A stretch of 64,000 bases of DNA, from assembly GCF_036370855.1 (NCBI RefSeq), contig NC_088099.1, forward strand, positions 24,209,501 through 24,273,500, in the 5' to 3' direction. Below, in pieces: positions 56,001 through 64,000 of the stretch; within the stretch, counting starts at the first letter, position 1, and each line of letters begins with the position of its first letter. The notes beneath the pieces were generated by a model that saw only the letters and a list, made by a program, of their open reading frames with translations, did not search any database and was not told the DNA's origin. Source of the stretch: Dromaius novaehollandiae (lineage: Eukaryota; Chordata; Aves; Casuariiformes; Dromaiidae). A program made the position numbers and the translations under genes.

Positions 56001-58257
56001 TGTTTTATGATTAGTTCACCCCCTGCATTCATTTTAGAGTAAGCACTGACACAAATATCAAGAGTAAACAAAATAGTAATTTGTCAGTGTAGTCTAAAAA
56101 ACTGATCACAACAATGCCGTTTTTAGAAGACATTGGGCTTGAAGTAATAAATAACCTGTCTTTGAGATCAGCAGCATTTTTTAGTTTGACTTGAAAAACC
56201 TTTGCAGAAGTGCATTTTCCTATAGTTTTTGCAAATAAAGACAAGTAATCATCTATTCCTAGACTATAAAGATAAACTTCCTTCACCAGGGTATCTAGAA
56301 ATGAATGTATTCTTACCTGTGACCAAAAAATGCAAATGGTTTTTCTTGCAGATCATTTAACAATACACTTGTAATTTCATTAACTACACTTGTCATGTCT
56401 TGTGCAAAAGGCTCGTTAGTACGACATTCTCTTCCAGGAAGCCTTACAGAGTACACTGGAGAAGAGGTGGAAGGAAGGAGGGAAAAGAATTACTGTCATT
56501 TTGAGGAGAAACACTAAAATCAATTTAATTAAATTACAGAAAATCTTTTAAATCTATTCTGCAGAATGTACAGATTATTTAAATGCATCCTTTTTTACAG
56601 CTGACACTGCATTTGCTATTGCTAGTGCTATCTTTTAATCCTGTGACTAAAGAGGGCTTGGGTTTCTGTCACTCCCTCTACTCACAAATGTTGCCTTCCC
56701 AACTGATCTTATTTATAAATGCTGTAAGTCAGGAATTGTATCTTATAATGATAACAAGGTCCTGATCTCAGCTGAAGTTTCAAAGCAGCTTTATTACTAT
56801 TATTATTAATGTTGACAAATTCATTAATTTCAATAGCAGGAAGTCTGAGAGTTGTATAAAGAATATCCTCTCAAGGGCAGCATTAGAAAGTTAACAAAAT
56901 ATATTAGCAGCCTACAGTCCCAGTTTTTCTCTTTGCAGGCTCTTCAGCACTGCGCACAGTAAAACCTGGAATCATCATATAAATTGACAGCATTTTATAT
57001 GTATATAAAAGGACACATTACATCCTTTTATTATATTCCTTTCAACATTCCTTATTTTTCTCTCACTTTTTAGAGGAAATAAGGAATGAACTCATCAGTA
57101 AAAATGTTAATTTTCTAAAATCTCCTTGATGCTGGACATATCTGCCATATGGAAACAATGGGTCAGACACACGAAGTATTTTACTACAGTTAGAATAAGC
57201 CACTACATAATACCACAGATAGTTGTACAAAAATGTTCATGTCTTTTATACTTTCTTTGAGCACAATTAAAATACTTCTGAAAGAGCATGCTGCTCCCTG
57301 GTTGGGTTCATCTGAGTTTGCAGTTGTTCCTAGGCCATCTCCTTAGCAACTTTTATTTCCATCAGAACAGAAGACTTTTTGTTTTTTTTTTAATTTCAAG
57401 AAAAATTGGATGTGACTTGTGCAACAGTCTACAGGAGGCATACAGACATTTAGGAGACTGGTACAATTGCAGTGACAATGTTTTCCATTAATACCAAATT
57501 ATACTTTTTTCTTTGTGGAAAGTCTGGAAAATGACGTTGGTTCCTCTTCAAATAGTTCAGCAATGGATCTTTTCAGTGCTGATAAAACCTGATAGCCATG
57601 AAAATTACTTCACTCTGTAACTAAATACCATTTCACAGTTACAAAACCATTGTTTAAATTTCAGTTTGGACACAAGGAGGGCAAAACCCTGCAGACAGTC
57701 TGGATAACTGGAATGCATTCTGTGCAGCCTCTCAACATTAAAAAATAGATTTTATATCTTCATTGCTGACCTTGTTGATGCTTTTTTAAAAAACATATTA
57801 ACAATATGCCACTGTATTGCTGTTTCTGAATCATACCAACAGTTTCTGAAACAGTCATGCATACCACAGTCTTGTAAAATTTAGCTGTGAGGATATATAT
57901 TTTAATCTAGTCATATATAATTTGATCCAGAGTGGCACAGAAACTAAGTAAACTCAGTATCCTAATGGAATGACTTTCTGGATAAGACTCATAGTAAATA
58001 AACAATTGGAAAAAGATTGAAGTGCTCTCAAGAACATTAAATTCTCTTTAAAAAAATTGACTACTGAGCATTTCAGACTGCGCATCTTAATTACCTTATG
58101 CTTTCTTTACTGACACAAATGACTGACCTTCTATTGAACTGCTGAAGAGTCTGCCCCATTGAGCAAGTTGAGAAGTTCCACCTCCAGCCCAGGGAAAGCA
58201 AATCAGCCTATAAAGAGCATTTGGCCTTTTGTACGAACAAGCAACCACTTTCTCCAT
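53007..58257 (-). CDS. OLAH: S-acyl fatty acid synthase thioesterase, medium chain (thioesterase II), 6 coding exons
   Basis: An alpha/beta-hydrolase that releases medium-chain fatty acids from the acyl carrier domain of fatty acid synthase, in the cytosol. Coding exons in transcript order: 58257-58128, 56455-56317, 55689-55590, 54539-54370, 53485-53400, 53140-53007. All have GT-AG borders and compatible phases, and sum to 252 codons plus TGA. Landmarks are the oxyanion region [10 protein letters not shown] (19-28), LPGRE (48-52), and the nucleophile elbow GHSFG with S90, whose codon is split between exons 2 and 3. The probable acid is D202 in GSED, and H227 lies in LPGGHFYLL. Spacing of the triad matches mammalian OLAH. 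The start is the first ATG of the exon, two bases after an acceptor (TTCCTTAG), so a 5' UTR exon lies upstream. The N-terminus is about ten residues shorter than human. Confidence 0.96.
53486..54369 (-). other. OLAH: OLAH intron between coding exons 4 and 5
   Basis: A 0.9-kb intron with donor GTAAGT and acceptor TTTTCACAG on the minus strand. It contains a tRNA-like relic at 53790-53868 and otherwise nothing recognised. Confidence 0.85.
53790..53868 (-). pseudogene. tRNA-like relic (Ser/Leu-type A box)
   Basis: On the minus strand the segment contains GGTAGCTGAGTGGTTAAGG, a good A-box and D-arm string of the kind seen in Ser and Leu tRNAs. A G+C-rich 75-base body follows, then TTTT, the Pol III stop. 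No convincing B box (GGTTCGAATCC) or matching acceptor stem is visible, so it is not a working tRNA gene as read. It could be a decayed tRNA copy or the head of a tRNA-derived SINE. Confidence 0.35.
54540..55589 (-). other. OLAH: OLAH intron between coding exons 3 and 4
   Basis: About 1.05 kb, donor GTAAGT and acceptor GCTGGCAG on the minus strand. Open frames inside (54609-55010, 54919-55164) are not recognisable proteins. No repeat was identified. Confidence 0.85.
55690..56316 (-). other. OLAH: OLAH intron between coding exons 2 and 3
   Basis: About 0.6 kb, donor GTAAGA and acceptor CACTGCAG on the minus strand. Nothing recognised. Confidence 0.85.
56456..58127 (-). other. OLAH: OLAH intron between coding exons 1 and 2
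   Basis: About 1.7 kb, donor GTCAGT and acceptor CTTCTCCAG on the minus strand. AT-rich, with no recognisable repeat or gene. Confidence 0.85.
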
Positions 58258-58599
58258 TCCTAAGGAAAACAAGAAGACATCACATTATGCTAGAATAAGA
58301 CTCTTCAGGTACAAGAAAATTAGAGTGAATTAAATGTAATTTAAAACAATGGGCTAATATTTTATCAAAACTGCTTGTGCTATGACAACAGCCTGCTATA
58401 TGAGGGAAGCTTCACACAACAGTTGAAACCAGTTCTGCTTTTATAAATGGCAAAGGAGCAGTATTAGGCAACACCTTTGGTTAGCATTTTCTCCGCTTTC
58501 AGTCACTGACCATAAAGAACATAACAAGCAGCAAAGGAAATCCATATGGGATTTGAGGATGACCTTTTAAAAACACAGGCTTTTAGAACATACCCAAAA

Positions 58600-59170
58600 A
58601 TATAAGGTTTATCTGAAGACCTAAAAAACGTAAGGACCACCTAGTTCAGTATTCACTCTACAGCAGTGGTAAAAATGGATGTCTAGGGAACAGCTGGATG
58701 CAATTTCTTTATATTTAGGAACCATCCATCAGTTTCTCCTTCATGTATTCATCTAGTCTTCCCTTAAATCCTTATAAACACTTAGCATCCACAACACCCT
58801 TTGGCAATGAGTTGCACAGATCTACGATCTGCTGCATCTCCTTTTTCGTTTTGAACCTGACTTCTACAACTTCATTTGATGCCCACAAAGCTGTATAGCA
58901 AAGGAAGTGAATGGTGAGTCGCTCAAGATTTGCCACTCTGCATTTTTGAGACCTTTTTCATATTCCCTCTGCCCCTAGTCATCTCTTTTTCCTGAATGAA
59001 AAAGCCTGGGTTGCTTAGATAGTCTTCATATGGCAGCACTTCCATACTCAAGACCATGATCATTGCCCTTCTCTGGATTTGTTATATCTAGTTTTGTTAT
59101 ATCCATTGAGACGGCAGGGAAAACAGAACTACATTCAGCTCTATCAGAGCAGCTTTAGTATTTTTGATTC
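58600..59170 (-). mobile_element. Old CR1-type LINE relic, inverted
   Basis: The plus strand shows the reverse complement of an old amniote CR1 3' region in order: ATCCACAACACCCTTTGGCA and GAGTTGCACAGATC near 58787-58822, TGCTGCATCTCCTTTTTCGT then TGAACCTGACTTC, TCATCTCTTTTTCCTGAATG near 58979, ATATGGCAGCACTTCCATAC, and ATTGCCCTTCTCTGGA near 59062. No coding capacity remains. Edges are approximate. It is more diverged than the copy in NMT2 intron 2. Confidence 0.8.
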
Positions 59171-60811
59171 CTGACTGACAGAAGTAACAGCTGTAGCAAG
59201 ATTTATAACCACTCCTTCCTTCTTTCTGAGAAGGAAAAATAGCACTGAAGATCCTAATGCATTATCTTTCGCATCAGGTACTGTGTTTACCATAAGAAGA
59301 AAAGACCAATTCTCAAGCATTCTTATTCTTCTTTCCTGATTTTTTTTCTCCTTTATTCTTGCTGATTAGATTTGTGGACATTACCACTGAGGGTGACATC
59401 CTACTACTTACAGTGTATCAGGCTGTGTTCTGTGTAGGTTTAATTAATCAGTTCCATTAATCTTGAAAGAACATGGGAACACCATGTATGACACAAATAT
59501 TTGGTAAAGATAAACAAATTGGAAGCAATAGTGATACAAAATACAAATTTTGTTTTCTGCAATCATTAGAATAAACTCACAACAGTTCCTCATGTTAAAA
59601 AAAATGAAAAACTAATAATGAGGAGATAATGAGCAAAATTCAGTTTCTGAAATGCTGAAAATCACTATGGATATTATGTGCTGCTGTGAATATAGCTCAG
59701 CACATGCAAGGGCTGGTTCTACATACAGTCTCTTTTACTTAACAATAAATGTGAGAATGCAGCCAGATCAAAATAGGCAGCAATTTATGCCCATATCAAA
59801 CTCATATAATGAAAGCAAGACAGGAGAAAATCTACCCAGAATGCTGCTGTGGCTAAAATTTTCTTGATTTTCATATGCTTTTAAACTGGAAAGTTTATCA
59901 ATGTTTGTTAAGAATCACTTCAAAGAAACCATAAGAATAGCAAGCCAAAAAAATCAATGGGCAGATACGAGCTTAATAGCTGAAGGACAGTGGAACAAGC
60001 ACTTCAGAGCAAATAGTTCCTCTGACACATCCAGTTAGCATCACTACCATTAGTCCCATTTACACAAGTACTTCTTCCACAAAAAGACACACTAGCTCAA
60101 ACGAAGCTGATGGTTTGACCTGATGGACAAGTAAGAAAAGAAAAAACTGTTCTCAAACTGATTCCAAAGACGATAGAAAACATTCAAGCATTAGCAAGAA
60201 GCACGTTTTGTCAAAGTCTTTAAAGATATGTTGCCAGTCGCTAAGAATCTTTCACACTTTCTACTCTTGCAGGTTTATGCCATCACCACCAAGTTGACTT
60301 CAGATGCAAAATACCTGAATAAGCAGGAAGACCACAAGTGCCAGGAAATGACAGCCCAAAGGTTGATTCACTTTTCAGCTCTGCATAGCAAGAAGCAGGA
60401 GTCCAACTTCTTTCTTAGCAGCAGGCATGGGGACAAAGCCAGTCTTTCAGGACATCCCAAGAAGGGAGGTGCATGCAGGCAGCACAGCTGCTTGCTTTAA
60501 GTCTTTTCCAGGTTTAAGGGGAGGAGCCTGCACACTAGAAAAACAGAGACTGAAGCACACAATGTCCCAAAAGGGAGACAGAAATATGATGTGTTATGTG
60601 AAACACAAAGCATTTGGCAGCAACATTGGGAAGGTGCTCTGCATCAGACCCAGCAAATTTAAAAAGGACAGGTTAACATGTCAAATATAGAAGTCATAGC
60701 CTTTTCAATGCTGGAAGTCTGTGACCTAATTGAAAAAAAAAAGCCTGCACAAAGTAACTAAGAAAAGTCAGCCATTTATAAGAACTATATTCAGAATTAC
60801 AGTACTCACAC

Positions 60812-60836
60812 CTGCACTGGACAGTTTTGTAAGGGT
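60812..60836 (-). other. OLAH: Candidate OLAH upstream micro-exon (25 nt)
   Basis: On the minus strand a CTCCTTTTCAG acceptor precedes 25 bases that end in GCAG|GTGTGAGT, a strong donor. Joined to the coding exon it keeps an open frame of eight codons in front of the ATG (reading TLTKLSSAG then MEK), but carries no start of its own. It may be non-coding, or chance. Confidence 0.3.
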
Positions 60837-61465
60837 CTGAAAAGGAGAAAAAAAATCATGTATAACACCATTAAATATTGCATTTGTTCAGTATGCCAGT
60901 TATAATTTCTACAAGTTGGAAGATGTAGTACAACATACTGTGCTTACATATGATAATTTCATAATATCCAGTATGTTGTACAGCTGGTGGCCAGATGCCA
61001 TCAGCAACCTAACAAATACAGTATATCTTGTAACTGCATTTTGAGTACTAGGAATATTGCCTCTTCAGGGTTTTTTTTGTTACTATACCAAACTATCAGT
61101 AACAATACTAAAGTAAGTGTAAGAATCCTCTAACCAAGGCCAAAACAGACAAACCTGAGTGTCAAAATGGGTTCTGACGCTTAACTTCAGACATATAAAC
61201 TAGACTACTTTGTAGTTTTCCCATAATTCTTCATTTTTCTACATTCCTCTTTGCCATTTCTGGGAAACTGAAAAATGTGCATTGTCTAGAGAAAACCATG
61301 TCTGTTGAAGTAGTCATTGAGTAAGCAGTACCGACTTTCCCAAATGAGGTCTGCAGTCTTCTGTTCACTGCCGATTTCTACTTTCCTGTGGAACCCTAAC
61401 TAGACAAGACAAAAAAATCCAAATTCAAGTGATTATCATAAAGTGTCTTATCACACTTTTATTAC

Positions 61466-61545
61466 CTGTCTCAGTCTCGCAGGGAGCCGGAGTGGGGAAA
61501 GCCAAACCTCAGCAGGGAATCCTGCTCACAAGCTCTGCAACTAAT
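61466..61545 (-). other. OLAH: Candidate OLAH first exon
   Basis: A small GC-richer patch in AT-rich surroundings ends, on the minus strand, in GAGACAG|GTAATA, an acceptable donor. It lies upstream of the candidate micro-exon and could be a non-coding first exon. The 5' limit is a guess and no TATA box or CpG island supports it. Confidence 0.25.
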
Positions 61546-64000
61546 AGTTTCAAATGACAAAAGTAAAAATGCATTTTCCAAGGCTTCTTTCATAGTACTT
61601 TTATGTTGTAATCATTATGATATAAGAGGAGGCACACCTATGTTTGGAAAATGAGTAGTTTAAAGAAGCTTATATTGCCAACTAGTTCTGACCTGTACTG
61701 TTATGCCCAATCCATATGAATATATCTACTATCAGATGTATTTGCTTATAATGTATAATTTATACTAAAGCACCTCAAATGTTTTATTTATTCCCCCCTC
61801 AAATTGTGCCGGTTATAAAATCTGACACATACTGTAAATGTTATTATAGCCAGTTGTTATAAATATCAGACCCACTAATAATGTTTCTGAAAGTAATAAA
61901 ATATTGTATCAGAAACAATTATTTTCTAACAAAGGCTGAAAATAAAATATTTTAAGAGTAAGATTCTGAAAGTGTAACATGAATCAAATAGCACAATCAT
62001 TCCTTAAAAATAATGAAGTTATGAAATATATATATAGGTTGCTTTTGTTTGCCTTGTAACTTGAGTCTTTGGGGTACACCAATGGAATATTCTCAAGTTT
62101 TTCTCAGCATCGAAGGACTAGAAATTTATAGGTCTTCGAACAAAAATTAATATTTTCACAAAACGAAACAGTTCCAGGAGACTAATGGATCTTGCGACTC
62201 TCAACCAAAAACTTTTTTTGTATTTCCAGGGGTTTAGCTAAAAGAGAGCTTTACAGGACCAACTTTGCCAACTTAGTATTAGTCCAGAAGTCCCTCATCC
62301 TTAAAGTTTTCTTCGCTGTTGCTTTATGGCAATTTTCAGTCTCCTTTAGACTTTAATAGTAATACAAATGGACCTAATGGTAAGTCAGGAAGTGTCCTCA
62401 TTCTCTAAAAACTGAAATTTATTTACTGTCTAATGATGGTAAATTACATCCTAGGTTATGTAAAGCGTGTACATTCCTCAGATCATAGCAATCGAAATGC
62501 ATAGAATAAGATGTCACTTGTAGCAGTTATCAAGGTTAAAAGTGGATGAAACTTATAAGATGATAAGTAAGTATGATCTTTCAGAAATGATAATGAAGTA
62601 GTCCAAGAGCAGTTATTACACTGTAAAAAAATCAATGCAATTCTTGTTCAAGTATGGAAAATTTGTAGGGGCTGTTGCAATTCACCAGCAGTAATTTAAA
62701 GTGACTCATTTTGAGAAATAAAACAAGCACATAAAGATCTCTCAAGTAAAGCAACAAAGAAGTATGTGTTTCTTGGATACACAAGATTTAAAGAACAAAG
62801 TCATACACGTTGCTTAACATAGGTTAGCTTTTGATATTGCCAGGTGTAAGATACATTGGATTATATGTAATGTAAGCAATTTCATTTCCTTTGTCCTTTT
62901 TCAGTCATTATTTATTCTCTATCATCATTCATTATTTTAACAAGTCTGTATCACTTTGAACATCTTCATTGCAACCACACTACATTTCCTGGCAACTCAG
63001 CTTCAAAGGATTAAAAAAAGTATATACTTAAATTTTTCTCCTTTAAAAACCACTAGTTTCTACCACATTAGCAGCAGTTAATTGTACATAGACATGTAGT
63101 TATACAGTTCTAATTCCATCTAAAGCAGAGCAGCAGTAAGCCTTCTTTCTAAGACAGAGACAGAGACAGCCTTAAATGAATCAAAATATCATGCATCACA
63201 ACTTGTTATTACTCTTAAGTGTGGCCTCAGAGAATTATACCTGAAAAATAAAATAAGAGTCATGCAGATGAAACACAGAGGGAGATGCAGAATTTGCAGG
63301 AGAAAAGAACTTTAGAGAGGCATTAGCAGAAGGAACTCCTGGAGAGGTAAGGAAAGATGAGTGCCACCAGCCAAAACTGAAGAGATCTCACCTGGATTTC
63401 TGTGTATAATGCTGGTCACATGTTCAAGAAAGATGAATTCAAACGGGTTCACATGCAGGGCATGACCTGAAGGGAACAGCTTGTGAAAGGGAACATAATA
63501 TACACATTCACTAGAAGATGAGGGTGGGGGATTGAGGACATGATCAAGAAATGCATATAGATTGTCCATGAATTAACTACACCTAGAAATTAGATTTTTA
63601 ACCATCAGATCATCAGCTTCTGGAACAGCTTTCTACACAAGAGCAGAAAAGCTAACTTCTTTAAGATGGAAATTTGGAAGGTTAGTAAAGCGGTTATATA
63701 ACATGTATCTAATAATGGCCCTTTTAGCACCATGTTCCTCCTATTAGTGGGATGCAGGAGTGAGTTTGCACAGATGTGAGAAAAGCCAGCTAATTGCAAT
63801 GCTATAAGGATAGTTATGATAACAGAGAACCAGTTTAGTTTAACAAATATGTAGTCTTTTTTATTATTGTACTTAATACCTGGTATTAAGTGCCCACTTT
63901 TGATAATTAATAAGAAAATGAAATTGAAGTTTTTGTTATTATCTCTGGAGGAGATGAACATGCAGTGACATGCCACTGTCTGAAGCATCAGAATAACTGG

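Larger units (their letters stand above)
58260..64000 (-). other. OLAH 5' UTR introns or upstream region
   Basis: An acceptor at 58260-58261 shows that the OLAH transcript begins further right. Candidate non-coding exons are 60812-60836 and one ending at 61466. A CR1 relic lies at 58600-59170. No CpG island, no further protein-coding exon and no RNA gene were recognised to the end of the window. In human, MEIG1 is the next gene on this side, and I saw no trace of it here. Confidence 0.55.

Noticed and set aside
58260-64000. MEIG1, the next gene in the human order
   Set aside because: No coding exon resembling it was found. It probably lies beyond the right edge.

Overview
The window is vertebrate nuclear DNA, almost certainly from a bird. 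Genes are split into short exons with GT-AG introns, promoters sit in CpG islands, and the two clear interspersed repeats are CR1 retrotransposon fragments, the dominant repeat family of birds. Four protein-coding genes can be reconstructed exon by exon. They lie in the order NMT2 (+), RPP38 (-), ACBD7 (+), OLAH (-), which as I recall is the order and relative orientation of the human 10p13 block, read in the opposite direction. The species cannot be named from this sequence.

Layout. 1-640: upstream sequence with nothing recognised. 645-1740: CpG island with a heptanucleotide repeat and the first exon of NMT2. 1199-32213: NMT2 coding region in 12 exons (498 aa), with a 3' UTR to about 32855. 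32860-36870: intergenic DNA holding only a possible old repeat and A-runs. 36870-39550: RPP38 on the minus strand, with one coding exon (283 aa) and an inferred non-coding 5' exon in a second CpG island (39460-40260), which carries a 40-bp tandem triplication. 41880-52600: ACBD7 on the plus strand, with 4 exons (88 aa) and a four-codon first exon followed by a 9.7-kb intron. 52800-58259: OLAH on the minus strand, with six coding exons (252 aa) converging tail to tail with ACBD7. 58260-64000: OLAH upstream or 5' UTR introns, with an old CR1 relic and candidate non-coding exons.

Function. Three of the four products act on acyl-CoA or fatty-acyl groups: NMT2 transfers myristate from myristoyl-CoA to N-terminal glycines, ACBD7 binds acyl-CoA, and OLAH releases medium-chain fatty acids from fatty acid synthase. 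RPP38 is an RNase P/MRP subunit and is unrelated. The clustering is probably ancestral linkage, not an operon-like unit.

I found no undescribed biological system. The most notable non-genic signals are the G-rich heptad repeat in the NMT2 5' region, the splice-donor-bearing 40-bp triplication at the RPP38 promoter, a tRNA-like relic inside an OLAH intron, and the tight convergent ends of ACBD7 and OLAH. Comparisons with human proteins are from memory.
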